Shown here piece after piece: positions 12,155 through 24,610 of a stretch of DNA of 64,000 nt (position 1 is the first letter of the stretch; the number at the start of each line of letters is the position of its first letter). This DNA is from Echinometra lucunter. Its lineage: Eukaryota > Echinodermata > Echinoidea > Camarodonta > Echinometridae. The notes under the pieces were generated by a model that was not told the origin of the DNA, searched no databases, and saw only the letters and a list, made by a program, of their open reading frames with translations. Location: assembly GCA_029962745.1 (NCBI GenBank), contig CM057151.1, forward strand, positions 36,993,798 through 37,057,797, written 5' to 3'. A program made the position numbers and the translations under genes.

Positions 12155-12381
12155 ACACTGTAAAGTTACTGTAGAATTTACAAAAAATTACTGGCAACTC
12201 TGCCAGCAAATAAGAGAATTCTCTTTATACAGTACTGTACTGTTTATTCTACGGTAAAACTGTAAACAGAGATAAAATAGAGAGTATTTAACTGTAAATG
12301 ATACAGTATTGTACTGTATCATATGCGGAGTTTACAGTATACATAGTAACTGTAAATTCCTACAACATTTTTTTACAGTGT
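12155..12381. mobile_element. ACACTGTAA-ended miniature element
   Basis: The ends ACACTGTAAA and TTTTACAGTGT are inverted, and the interior is full of ACTGTAAA/TTTACAGT sub-repeats including an inverted ATACAGTA pair. The length is 227 bp. The superfamily is not assignable from the ends alone. Confidence 0.55.
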
Positions 12382-12542
12382 ACTCGTAATTACTTTTCAG
12401 ACAGAAGTGAACATGTTAGACTTTAACAAATTTAAGAATGCAGTAAATGATGGGACTTTTAAACAATAAGGTGGAATACCAATGAATGAAGCGTCAAGAC
12501 GAAAATACGTTATACATCCCAGCAAATAAGAGAATTCTCTTT
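12203..12542. repeat. 24-bp direct repeat, two copies
   Basis: CCAGCAAATAAGAGAATTCT followed by CTTT occurs exactly at 12203-12226 and 12519-12542. One copy is inside the ACACTGTAA element and the other is outside it. ATGAAGCGTCAARACG is also repeated at about 12486 and 12573. Confidence 0.8.
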
Positions 12543-12621
12543 GCTTGAGAAAAGAAAAAAAATCTGGAAATCAAATGAAGCGTCAAAACGTATATCACAG
12601 TATACAAACGATGCACAGGTC

Positions 12622-12738
12622 ATGTCGGTAGGAATTGTGTACATAAGGTAAGTATGGAATTGTTTAACCCACTCGGCTTCGCCTCGTGGGTTTAGACTAT
12701 TTTCCATAGTTAACGCATGCACACTATTCCTACCGACA
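12622..12738. mobile_element. 117-bp hairpin (foldback) element
   Basis: GTCGGTAGGAATTGTGTACA at the left is mirrored by the complement of TGCACACTATTCCTACCGAC at the right. Pairing continues inward to AACCCAC / GTGGGTT around a CTTCG loop. The mismatches are scattered, so it is an old imperfect hairpin. Confidence 0.6.
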
Positions 12739-15352
12739 CACAAATAAACCTGTGCGCGTGCATCATCTGTTTTATAGAATGGTGGAAAAATTATGCCATT
12801 TATGACCCAAAATCATTTTTGTACCGGATGCATGATTTTAAAAATGCTTTTGTAACACACTTTCTGTCATATTTTTACATTTTTATGCAATGCAATATTA
12901 TAACCTGCCTTTCCTAAGAAAGACTCTCAAATTGAATACCCCCTTACTCTCCTAGGATTTTTAAAATATCTTTTATTCATCAAGAGACTACTAGTATGCC
13001 TTTATGTGCTATATTTAGATGCACTGCAAAACGCAGAATTATGTATGTGGGACCGAGGTGAACGTGTCGCAGTGCTTGGTGGTGCACGAGCCGATATGGG
13101 TTGTAAACTCTTTTAATTCGTCACATATTTTGTAAATGGAATTATTTGATATAAAAAACGTTTGGAAAAAATGATTCTCATTGATTTTTTTGTTCTCACG
13201 GCATCAGATTCACCAAGTAAATCTGTCTAAATCATCTTCAACAGTTCAAAATTGACCGGCTTTCTTCATAGGTAAACGATACCGCGATAACTTGTTTACA
13301 GTGATATCGTAACAATTTTTTGATATCGGTCGTGTGTTCAGTAAAAATTTCTTCATAGCCGTCGACCAATCAGATTGCAGAGATTTCTCAAACCATTCTA
13401 TAATAAACAATACAATTCTCTTGTAAATGTGTAAAGAGAAATTGATTTGCTTGTTAGATAAAAGCCCGAGTTCTGGGAAAGGTGATAAAGATTGTGAGCT
13501 TACCGATTATTTTTAATGTCAATTTGGCAATGATTGTCATAATAAATATGAAAGAAAAGGTGAAATGGCTAAAGAAGCCAATGACAGCGACGAAGAGGTT
13601 GCAAGTGATTTCAACGATTAGCTAGACTGCGAAGGGCTTCAGAAATGTAAAGAAGAAAAAAAAATCAATTTTTACTTTGATTTTTTTTTTCAATGTAAAA
13701 GACATTCACGATCTTGAAATTTCCAACAAAAAAGTACTAGAAAGTAATTTATACTGGTACATAACATGTCAACTGACTGAGACTGATAAAATATAGATCT
13801 ATAGGTCTAACTGTAAGAATAAATGACTAAAATAGGTAAACTTTGATATTAATAGACCTGTTTACTAATGCATTCAAATTTATGCACGTTTCTCTCCAGA
13901 ACCCTTGGTTACCAACTATTCAGTTCACCTGTTATGCATAATGGCATCTGAATAGAATGGAATCCAGTTTGCATACATTAGTTGTTGCTATGTCGGGCAA
14001 GCCTCTGGCAAGCTTCTTTGTTGTCAAGGGGAAATTTTGTTCAACTAGTAAGCACCAAATTAGTTAAAGGCCTATTGAAAAGAAAAAGGACATTTATCCG
14101 AAAAATAGTATGCACTTGATAACCTCCGAACGTTTCTGGCTATTTCGTCATTCCTAATTATGAATTATGAATTACAATGAGATTCCTAATTATGAATTAC
14201 AATGAGATTGTTAGATTGTAAGAACCGTAGTTGTAGGTCAAATACAAAGAATTTCCTGCAATGACGTCAAATGCGTCATCAAACCACGTGATCGTATTTG
14301 GCCCTTTTTTGAGGGGTGGAGCTTAGCAAGAGTATGGTATGTGAAAACCGGATGATTATTTTCATTTTTTGCTCAATATAGAGATTTTCTGAAAAAGCTT
14401 ATTGTGGAATATTAGTAAGTAGAGGTGTATTTATTTTTGAAAGGCTAAGTTAGTTGTGTTGAGGGGGACCGTTTAAATGTAGTACATTTTGGCAAAGAAA
14501 AGCAAATTGGGATGAAAATTGTCGAACATGTTTTCCAATCGTCCAACTAGTCCTAGTGCTATTTGTTGATATGCGGTCCATGATGTCTAACATGTCTAAT
14601 GATATTTAGTGTTAATATTTGTAAGGAACGTCAAATTCATCCTTCGTGTCAGTTTGCCCAGAATCAGAGCAGCAGCAGCCCAACAGAATTTTGTAGAAAC
14701 GCATTGACTCACATGAAATGATTTATATGTCGGGTATATAAAATCAATTCTTTTTCATCCCTCATTTTGTTTGATGTTAAAGAGGAGGAAATAAATTCAA
14801 AGGAAGTGGGAATTTCTAGAATCTTGGCATCCTGCTATTCATTAAATACAGTTTAGAGAAATCTGATTACAAGTTTTGGGGGTCTTAACAAAACGGTACA
14901 TTCTCTTTAAACAATCCAAGTTTATCTCGTAAGAGTACAGGTGAACCGTCGACGAATTAGACGAAACAAAAACGATATGAAAAGTGCCGAGGCGGAGCAA
15001 AAATACTCAGTTTTTGGTGTCGGATGTGAGTATAAGAACACGAACATGTCAGTTTACCCATTTACGGCGTTAATAGGTGTCACTCATACTTGTCGATAAG
15101 CACCTGTATATTATTACGGCGATATTCCCCTCATACTCGCGCATTTAGACCTGATCCGACCTAAGAACCCAATTTCATCGGATATTCCTCACCGGACAGG
15201 TGGGCCTTGTACACCCTCGGTTGGGACGTGGGGGCCCCGAGATCTGTTCTAAAGCCACAGCGCCGATTTTTTTGTTTGCGTATCTCAAGACTGGTGTTAG
15301 GAGCGAGGATGTAAGGATATGCATCCCTCTCTCTGCCTCTGAACAGAGATGG

Positions 15353-15356
<4 letters not shown>

Positions 15357-15405
<49 letters not shown>
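15357..15405. repeat. (GA)n microsatellite
   Basis: Pure GA on the plus strand, followed by GGGGGAGGGAGG. Confidence 0.95.
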
Positions 15406-15412
<7 letters not shown>

Positions 15413-16027
15413 GGAGGGAGGCTTTTATAATTTTATAATGGTACGAAGGTCTACAGAGTGAGGGAGAGAGAGTGGGGGGGGGGGGGGGAATGCTGATACC
15501 AATGCAGGGACGAGGCGTGCCTGCAAATTTTCCAACCTAATGGCAAGTTTTACCTATCCGAAAAACCCAAACAAACCCGAAAATCCGTTTTGTAGACTAC
15601 AAAACGCTTCTTGAGCATGTTGAGTAAGCAAAGCGTTCTTAAACTTAGATTTTGTGAAGAACAGCTTCATTATTCTGTTATTTGTCTACAGGATTGTAGG
15701 AGGGGAGTGGGAGAGATTCGAAACATCCGAAAACACGCCTTTAGCGATGTATTACCTATTATAAAAATAGAAACTTAGTTCGTGGGGGTAGGTCAATTTT
15801 TTTAATCATGGCGGTAGTGTAGTTGCATTGTTGAAAAGGGAAGATAAACCTAATCACACAACAAAACACTTTAACTCAAGATTACTTAAATGAATAACAA
15901 ATCATAAGTTTAATATCAAAGGAGAAACCGACTGGAAAACCAGCCTTATCCAACAGAATATCCAGAATAATCCATAAAAAGTTGCTTCCATGACTCCTAA
16001 TTTGAATAAAAAAAGAAAGAACAAAAC

Positions 16028-16360
16028 CAGGGCGTGTTTCATAAAGCTGTTCGTAAACATGGTAAAGTTATGAATGACTTTACGAACGACTTGGATATTG
16101 CATGCAAGCCAAATGGGATGCTCAATCAATTTTGCATCAGCTAACGGTAAAATATGCAGACGTAGATTAACATTACTGTTGTTTACAAACATTTTTATTA
16201 CGAAATTTATTTTTGCCACAATTGAATTGAGATTATGGGAAATGCAGTCACACTTTGTTAAAACGTCAGGAAACACTTTTGGCATTCCATTTTGCACTTC
16301 ATTTTCAAATTGTTCGTAAAGTCATGCGTAACTTTAGGAACAGCTTTATGAAACACCTAG
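16028..16360. mobile_element. 333-bp MITE with GTGTTTCATAAAGCTG ends
   Basis: The left end GTGTTTCATAAAGCTGTTCG is mirrored at the right by CAGCTTTATGAAACAC. A sub-terminal inverted pair, TTATGAATGACTTTACGAAC / GTTCGTAAAGTCATGCGTAA, extends the match. No clear target duplication and no coding capacity were found. The short frames read across it are non-coding. Confidence 0.65.
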
Positions 16361-17473
16361 AAACTACAGGGGCAAATTCGATTCTATTAATTTACATTTT
16401 TCAAAATCTTTGTTTTTTTTATAGTTTTTCTTACTAGATGACGAATGTCTTATTTTGTTGTACATTTTGTTAATTTCTTTTCAATCTTTGAAACAACCTT
16501 GGGTGCGCCCCTTCATTAAGTAAATAAACTGGCAAATTCAAGAATAGTGCATTTCTGAGTTTGTGAGTGCATCTTTTCAGTAAAAACTGTTTCTGTTTTT
16601 ATATGAGTGCAGAATTTAACTCCGAACACCAACGGACCCTAGAAATTACCATACCTCTAGCACGTGTACGTAAAACCGTCACGGCATAAAACAGCGCTGT
16701 CGAAAAGTTTGGATAAGAAATCTCGTGAAAATAAACATCATTATTACGTTAGGATCAAATACTCAGAGTAATTGGTCCTAACTCCGTGCGATGGATTTGC
16801 TCGTCCGTCGGGTTTACATATCCATGGAGTGTTAAAAGAACAAGCGATTTCCTCAATGGAATTTTCTTTTTTTGGGTGTGTCCTGTGCGATATACGAGAG
16901 AGGTAAGGTTTGTGAAAAATGACTGAATGATCGCCAGAAGTTGTTTATAGTTTGCATGCTCACACCCTTTTGAGAGATAGAACAATCTTAGGATAAAATA
17001 TTCATTTGAAGGATGTCATGGATATTGTTTTGGTTGAAGGAGCAAAGTATAATTGCTGGACACAGTCTTGTGAACGAGCGCCCCTCCCCCATCTTGCCCT
17101 GTATAATACAATACTTCATATTTTGTTACTTTTCAAGGATTAAAGCGTTAATCATGCAAAAATGTAGAAACCTTTATAAATCTTTGTTTTCCTTTTTGGT
17201 CACATGTTTTGAACATCTTTCGGAGGGGGGGGGGGGGGGAAGAAAATGCAAGAAATGCATGCTTGGCTAATATTGTGCTCGGGCTCTTCAGTTGCACATC
17301 ACATGCACCTGCAACAGTTTCTCCGCTGTTGATTTCCTGCTGTAACTGGAATCTTGACTTTCTGTCCATACTTTAACATTATATATACTACAAACCTAAC
17401 CCAACATCTTCAACGCCATAAAGCCTGCACCAATGGTCGTCGGAGCATTTGTCATAGCACAGTCTCTTCAATT

Positions 17474-17559
17474 CAAAGTGTTTGTAAGGAAGCGGGAAGG
17501 GGCGGGGCAGTTAAATGATTGACAAAGTGTTTGTAGGGGAGCGGGAAGGGGCGGGGCAG
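17474..17559. repeat. 37-bp direct duplication with GGGGCGGGGC GC boxes
   Basis: CAAAGTGTTTGTAAGGAAGC with GGGAAGGGGCGGGGCAG (17474-17510) is repeated at 17523-17559 with two changes. Each copy ends in a perfect Sp1-type GC box. No start codon or transcript is evident nearby, so a promoter role is only possible. Confidence 0.7.
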
Positions 17560-17573
17560 GAATTCATTCCTTG

Positions 17574-17705
17574 AAATGCTTGCGCGCTGTAAACGGCTGC
17601 CGGGCTAAAGTCAGGGTAATAATATCCAAGTCCTTTGGAAGCGCATAGAGACGTTATATCATAATGTGATATGCGCTATACAAGAACTGTATATTATTAT
17701 TATTA
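17574..17705 (+). mobile_element. SINE/LINE 3' end with (ATT)n tail
   Basis: GCGCGCTGTAAACGGCTGCC, GTCCTTTGGAAGCGCATAGA and ATATGCGCTATACAAGAACT lead into (ATT)n at 17692-17704. The GCGCTATA..AA..(C)TG-ATT tail matches the 3' end of the LINE fragment at 7867. No tRNA-like head is recognisable upstream. Confidence 0.55.
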
Positions 17706-20700
17706 AATGATTTCCAAAGTGACAAAATAAACAATAGGTTCATTTTTGCTGACATGATGTTAGAAATGCCAGCAAAATTGCCAGTAATTAGGGGTATCTG
17801 CCACCTGTTTCCTCCTTTGGTTCCGCTGACAAATGCTGATAAATAGAAGATTATCAAGAGACAAATCCGTAATCAATGATAACAATGAAAAATTGTAATA
17901 GCTATCGAAGGGTCGATAGGTAACTTTGGAACTGTGCCTATGCTCGAGCATGCAGTATCTCGCACCATTTTCAACATGGAGATAATACATCATATATGAC
18001 ATAAAGAAATACATGTCATTTTGATTTACATTTGCACAATGAAATGCTATGGAAAGGGGCTCATCCTCTCCGTTTTTACGAACGGTTCGCAGTTCGAATC
18101 TCAGCTAGCGTAGTATCAAAGCGCCGATACAATACTTTCTCTCGGCAGTTTCGACCTAATGATAATACTACGATCATGACGATTCCGTGTATGACGAAAT
18201 TTTGCAGACGCTCTGTACGAACAGATATGTATTTTTTCATTCACTAGTTGAAAAGACATTTCCCTCCCTTTTCTACAACTTATATTATCTTAATCATAAT
18301 GAGTTATGTAATGTACATGTCTCGAGGTAATTTCATGCGATGTGTATAGGATGTCAAATAAAGATAACTTGTTAGTCACCATGGTCACCATGAGAATATA
18401 GTTGACTAAAATGAGTGAAGCTGTGAAAATGGGAGGAAAACATTTTTTTCCCTGCCGTATGAAAACTTTTAAGGCCCAACTTTACATGACAATCAGGATC
18501 AAGCTTGGGAAAGCTTTTACTTTGCACTCACCTCCAAAATTAGTGTCTGAGGCAGACATAGTTGGTATACTAGGCATTCCAGGGAATGTTTAAGAATCTG
18601 AATCGTAGAAATGCCCTCCGAGTATTAATAGACTCAGCCTATATTATGTATCATCACCAATGCCCCCCCCCCAAAAAAAAAAAAAAAAAATCTGAATGAC
18701 AGTCTTTCAGTCAACTAAAGCTATAGAAATTAAAAACAGTTAATATTCGCAGGTAATTTCCTAAATAATTGATTTATAATTTTCGGAAGTAAATATTTAT
18801 TTTTTTAAATTCTGTATTTCATTGCTTTGTAAAAAAATGACATGGTTAAGATATGATTCTCACATATTCTTGCTTAAAGTGAATTTTAATACTAACTTAA
18901 ATGTATTAGGCTCTTGTTACAAAATGAATGGAAATCACTGTACCAAATTAATCTGAATTTTTTTATTCCTCACTGAAGGTTCTATTGAAGTGGACGTAAT
19001 GTATATTTATGACAAGGCATTGATTAAAGAGCCCCATCATGTAGAGAAATAAATGGCTTTTCCACAAAGAACCCATAAATTCATGACCACTTTTCTCATT
19101 TCATATATAGCTCCCCCTCTTTCAGCCCTTTTCATCCCTTTTCATCTTGTTGAGATTTCTCAAATCAAAATAGATTGCGTTTTTACGACATGAAATCACC
19201 GTCGTGTCCAAGCAAACTCGGTTCGGCTCAATCTCGACACCCCTTTAGATGAACCAAATAATTCATGTTTAATGAACAACATCTAATGTCCTTCAGTATT
19301 CCTTATGCTCATGAAAAAATTAAAAGCTCTCCTCTTTTCTCAACGATGAAAAGAAGGCAATAAAAGTAGGAGAAAACTTTACGAGGAAAGGACATAATAA
19401 ATGTGTCTCTGCGTCAATGTGGCATCCAGTTACATCGAGTGTAGAAAAGCGGCCGCGACACTCCAAAAAGCCCAGCTTTGTTTGAAAAATACATAGTGAA
19501 GCTGACAGAGGCAGCAAGTTTTATTAATAAAACGTGAATTGAACAATTAAATTGCACCTAATAAACGTGAGAGCAAATAATTACCCAGGGATGGGCTTTA
19601 ATTACAGGCATGGTCTCATGGGTAAGGCCCCCCAACCGGCGGGGTGACGAAGAAGGGGACGGCCGTTGGTTAGAGTACACCCACCTTGACTCGACCGGAA
19701 AACAGCCGCCTTAAACCCCCGCTTACACTCCCCCATTTCCCTTTGTTTTGCTAGACATTTCAGCCTGGTAATGTGGCCTTTCGAAAACTGTATGGCGATC
19801 TGGGTTTGAGCAGCAGTAAAGGGGGGTGCGAGGTGAGTGACGATCGCGCCACAGCGCCGGCGAGAGGGTGTGTAGGCTGCCGTCGGCACCCCCAGACGGC
19901 ACTTGTCTCTCTCTCCACCGCTTATTGGTAAGCCATACAAGATTGGTTTAATCAGCCTATGTATTATCAAAAGCTAAGTACACTTTCTCTCAGAGAACTC
20001 TTGAAGGGCCCCAATAAATATCCTGCTAATAGCGCAGGAGTGGTGTTTTAAGATATCACTGACCGAGACTAATAATATGACGTTGAAAAATAAAGGTCCC
20101 TGCAATCTCGCCGTCTCACATATCTCCAACAAAACTCTCTTCATTCCCCCCACCCTCTCTTAATCCTTCGTCTCGGGCAATTTCCTTGTATTTCTTTCCC
20201 TTGTTTTTGGCCGGCGATGAGAACTCATTTCCTGGCATATTTAGTTTGAGTAAACAGCTTTTTTGTCGTTGGTTAAAAGGCACAGATGGGGAGGTCCTCT
20301 ACTCGGGGTTTGGATGCAGGGAGGAGCGATCCTACCGTCGGATGGCTTCCCGGCGCGTCACCGCTTGATGGATGATGCACACACGTAAAGTGCGGGTGTG
20401 CAAATTACTGCCTTACTCCTTACCTGTAATGTGCGTGGAGGACTTTAAACATGATCCCAGAAAAAAGAGCCAACGCTTAGAAACCCCTTCATCATATCGA
20501 AAACATTTAGATGACGTTTAGAAGCTGGAGTCGATAACGTTTGAGCGGACATAGGTAAATGAACAATCTTACTCCCTTCTCTCTCAATATGTCTCTTCGA
20601 GTGCACACAAAGCTTAAGAGCATCATGTGATGTTGAAGTATATCAGAGGGATAAGGAGAGGACAAGAAGAACAAAGATGCTGAGGTTTCTTAATTTCTCT

Positions 20701-21292
20701 TCTCATCAATCATACTGGACTTCACTGCAAATAGAGATGATGCTCTTCTTGAAAAAATGTCTGATCATGAAGTTAGTTTGGCAAAATACAAAATCTATGA
20801 CTAAAAATGAGTTAAAACACCAAGTAATGACGACAAAAGATGCCTTCAAGAAAATCAAGACATGTAAAGGACAAGTGGGAGTACGGGACTCTTTATTTCT
20901 TTCTCCTCCCTTTCCACATGTTCCACATCTCATTCTCCCCTTTCTAACAGTTACTGTATATCTCTCTACTTTTCTGATTCTATCTCTTTATCAATCCGTT
21001 CATAATATACTCCATTCTATCTCTCTGCGATGTAAACCTGCAAGACAGACTTCTGGTCAAAGTTATGACATTACTAGCATCATTTCCTAAATATAAGCGT
21101 GATAAGTTAAGTTTCAAAACTAGTGCAACGCAGACAAAATCATTCCAATTGTCGGTTAAACCCGGTTATCACTCATAATGATCCTTTTCATTAAAACTGA
21201 AATTATTTAAAACGGTCACCATATATAAATAGGATAGATATCACAGAACAAGTATCCATCGGCCCCAGGTGATGTCTTCGTGCTTAAGTTTA
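17706..21292. other. Intergenic: no gene seen
   Basis: Unique-looking sequence with the CpG-richer island at 19.6-19.9 kb. The site TGATGGATGA at 20366 resembles a Pbx-Hox bipartite site. Short reading frames only. Confidence 0.55.
19600..19930. other. CpG-richer island without a recognisable gene
   Basis: Clearly richer in G+C and CpG than its flanks (for example CGATCGCGCCACAGCGCCGG) and free of simple repeats. A minus-strand frame of 122 codons spans it but matches nothing I know. It could be a regulatory module or a CpG-protected fragment. Confidence 0.35.
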
Positions 21293-21300
21293 CTTCGCAT

Positions 21301-21644
21301 CACTGGCGTAAATCCGTTTTGAGGAGTGGGGGGGGGGGGGATGATCGACTTTTTTGCCGAAATTTCTTGCGTGAACTCACACTTAAGTATACACACACAC
21401 CCTTACTCAGCCTCGCAGACCCCCCACACACATATAATTCTTTTATTTCGCGAGCGAAAGGGCATTTCAAATAAAAATTCCTCTATATGACCGTCGTTTA
21501 TGACATTTTAATGAAAAATTTCACCAACTGATTAATTACAATATGATTTTTCCTTAAAATGAGGGAGGGGGGTATTTGTACACGCCATCCCCCCCCTCTC
21601 GAAAGGGGGATATATCCCCCATTCCCCCGGGATTTACGCCAATG
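21301..21644. mobile_element. hAT-type miniature element with perfect 8-bp target duplication
   Basis: The ends CACTGGCGTAAATCC and GGATTTACGCCAATG are inverted with one mismatch. The perfect direct repeat CTTCGCAT sits immediately outside both ends (21293-21300 and 21645-21652). An 8-bp duplication and CA..TGGCG ends are hAT characters. The interior has no transposase; it has a 12-G run and a C-rich block near the other end. Confidence 0.8.
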
Positions 21645-22265
21645 CTTCGCATGTAGCATGTGTAGGTTCAAATAATGATATTGAGTGCTGCTTTGACCGC
21701 TGAGTCAATTTCAAGACTATATGTATCTTCTTTGTTTTCATGTTTATCCTCAGGTATCTATTCGGAAGGATTTCATCACAACATCAAGAGGAGCCTCTGG
21801 AGATATCATGCCCAGATCAAGAGCACATAACCTGACTGCTAGTCGGTTATAGGACACATGCACCGACGACACTTACTCCGCTGTGAACATCATTAATTCA
21901 ACCGTGGACATATTGTGGATCAAACGTTTTGCCTGACAATATATGTCAATATATTAGTAATAATTTACCTAACCGAAAAGACCAACTGAGACTCTAACCC
22001 TAACGCCATATCTGCGACAATATCAAGAAGCCAACGGGTTAAAGCTTCTCGACATGCACCCATCAGAGTATACCGCATGCATAAATGACCCCCCCCCCCC
22101 TCAAAAAGCCGAAAATCAAACAGTTTAAACACAAGCACATTGCTTTGTGCAGTGACTGTGCCCTTTTTGGAGTCTCCTGTCAATTTCATGACTCCCAAAT
22201 CTCACATTGGACACCCGTTTTTTATGTACAACAAACATACCTTTCCCCTTTGCTTTGAGACAGTC

Positions 22266-22525
22266 AATAATAATAATAATAATGAAGATATTTATACTGT
22301 GCAACATATCCACCCCAAAGGATGCACAAGGCACTTACAATGGATTATCATTTACATTATTATCATCCCAGCAGTGACAGGTACCCACTTATACACCTGG
22401 GTACAGTGCAGCAAAGGTGGCTTAAATATCCTGCTGAAGGACATTAGGAGCCAGGCATCAACGAGAATCGAACTCACGGCCCTTTGGTTACGATCGCGCG
22501 CTCTTACCAACTTTGCCACAACACC
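22266..22525 (-). mobile_element. tRNA-derived SINE, type B, with (ATT)n tail
   Basis: On the minus strand the head begins GGTGTTGTGGCAAAGTTGGT and has a B box GAGTTCGATTCTC. The body contains GTACCCAGGTGTATAAGTGG and the tail reads TTGCACAGTATAAATATC, then (ATT)n at 22267-22282. The tail resembles the end of the LINE fragment at 7.87 kb. Confidence 0.75.
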
Positions 22526-22692
22526 TCTTTCACAACGTAAATGCACGACCAGAATTCAGCGTTGTCTTTAAATCACCATACTCTTCTTGTTGAGATACAA
22601 ATGGACATAATAGTGCTACAGAGCAATCTAAGTTTAAGATTTAAGTTATATGACGGTGATGCATTTTTTTTTTTCAGGTGGGAGAGTATTAC

Positions 22693-22864
22693 GGTGTTGT
22701 GGACAATTGGATTAGTCTCCGGACTGTGAACACGAGGTACGGGTTCGAATCCCTGCCGCAGCACTGACATGACTATTGTCCTCCGACAAGACATTAATCT
22801 ACATTTGCCACACCAGGCCCAGGCATAGAAATTGGGCCCTTGGTAGAGCCATGAAATAATAAAC
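22693..22864 (+). mobile_element. tRNA-derived SINE, type C
   Basis: The head starts GGTGTTGTGGACAATTGG and has a B box GGGTTCGAATCCC. The body continues through TCCGACAAGACATTAATCTA and ends near TGAAATAATAAACA. It shares its first ten bases with type B but has a different body. It lies 168 bp from the type B copy, in the opposite orientation. Confidence 0.65.
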
Positions 22865-23929
22865 AGTCGACAGTTTATGATAAGCCAGTAATTTTGGTGT
22901 GGAAACTGGAGAAGTTAAAACGGGACAAGGGATCAACGACACCGCCAGGCTTATTGTGCCCGTACGCCCATGGACGTAGTCTGAGTTGCCGCGTTGATAG
23001 TATTGTGTTAAACTTTCTCACTGTCCTAAGAAAAAATATGCAAAAAAACAACAACAACAACTGATGGATGAAACTTCATTCGTGAAAAAATGATGGATTC
23101 ACTTATTATTTGCTGCCAAATTTTAAGTCACTTAATACGATACTGACAACTCAAGTACGACATATTTCAATAGTGAAGCGCAATGATTTATTAGCTTTCA
23201 TGTTTTAAATGCCATAGTGTTGCCCTTCCTTCTACTTTAAATGGATTGAGATAAATGAAAAGTTTCCTTAAAATTCTACAAAACAAAACCGAACATCTCG
23301 CTGAGGAGGATTTAACCTTTGGTGTAATCTAAACCAAATTTCGTTATGGGAGAGTTGGGATACTTACGTTCACTGACTAATCGATCTGCACCCGCTCTAT
23401 CAATTCATTAGATTGAAAGTGAAAGTAGCACAATGTCAGTAGTTAGCAACCTTTATCGGCATGTGATGAAAACGAATGATACAATGCTAATTGTGTACAA
23501 GGAGGGTCGAAAAAAGAAAGGAAAGTAGGATGGAGGCTCATGAAAACCGATTCGGAACCTAGATTCTCGAGAAGTACGCAGGGTTATTCACATTTGCCTT
23601 GCAGCTTTGATATGTTTGACAATTTGTTTAGTGACATAGAATAGCACAGTGAAAAAAAAAATCACGTTGAAATAAAACTTTAAAAAATCTTGATATATCC
23701 TTAATGTTGACAACTATAAGCTTAGGTAAAAATGTAGATATTTTGTGATTAATGGAAAGGAACTCACATGAATACTACGTATTATTTGCAACATTCCAAT
23801 GCTAAAGTAGAAAAAGGGATTTGAAATGCAGTTTTATTCTAAGAATTTGAGATTGCCTTTAAGCTAGCCGTGTCGGGGGTATCATGAATGTAAACACAGC
23901 AATGAATGTGTGTTGAACAGGGAGATCGA

Positions 23930-24610
23930 TGACCACCTTCAAGCAAGCACGATCGAGGGAAAACCACGGCGACATCAAGTCGACGACCGATTAATTGGGG
24001 AGATGGGGGAAGGGGGTTAGCGGCGGATACAGAATTCTGTTAGATGGGGGGGGGGGGGCAGCCAGCTTCGTGCAAGCACGATAAAGGGAACAACAAGTTC
24101 TTCTTCATCTCAAATTCCGAGGAGAGCTGTGGTGCTTACCAGCAATGGGGAGGGGAAGGGGGGGGGGGGAGGGGCGATGACCGACTCGGGGTAAACACTA
24201 GCAACCCCCACCAAACAAACCAACAAAAAAACACACCCCCTAAAATACAAACAAACAAACGTTAAGTCCTGTTGACGGCAAGCCCTCCGCTGTCCATTCC
24301 CCACATTTGAAAAGATGGGGGAGGGGATGGTGGGGCTTTTGTAAGGGGGGGGGGGAGGTGACCATCTCAAGAAAAGCACGATGAAGGGAAAGCCACGTCG
24401 ACATCCATTCTGACGACTGACGAGCTCTACTTTATCTCTGCTTCCTGGACAGATGTGGTTAGTACCAGCAGAAAATGGGGACATCTCAGTAAATGTGTGT
24501 GTGGGTGTATGGGGGGGGGGGGGGAGAACAAGGGCGTATAAAGGATTTTGTAACGGGGGGGGGGGTGTTGTCGGCTTCAGGCAAGCATGATAGTGGGTAA
24601 AACCCATTTT
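23930..24610. repeat. Degenerate repeats of CAAGCACGAT with G runs
   Basis: The motif CAAGCAAGCACGATNNAGGGAAAACCACG recurs at about 23940, 24072, 24370 and 24578. Between copies lie G runs of 10-12 bases. A related unit (AAGCAAGCATAATGGAAGCG) is at about 34055. The Pro-rich minus-strand frame here is a product of the G runs. Confidence 0.6.

Larger units (their letters stand above)
8511..16027. other. Intergenic: no gene seen apart from listed repeats
   Basis: Holds the GA block, the (ATTT)n block and four small elements already listed. The stretch 12739-15356 has no structure I can name beyond a 27-bp duplication (TTCCTAATTATGAATTACAA) near 14152-14205. A CpG-richer patch lies at 10850-10970. 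Confidence 0.55.

Noticed and set aside
19602..19970. 122-codon minus-strand frame
   Set aside because: Open because of higher G+C; unrecognised sequence. Reported only as a CpG-richer island.
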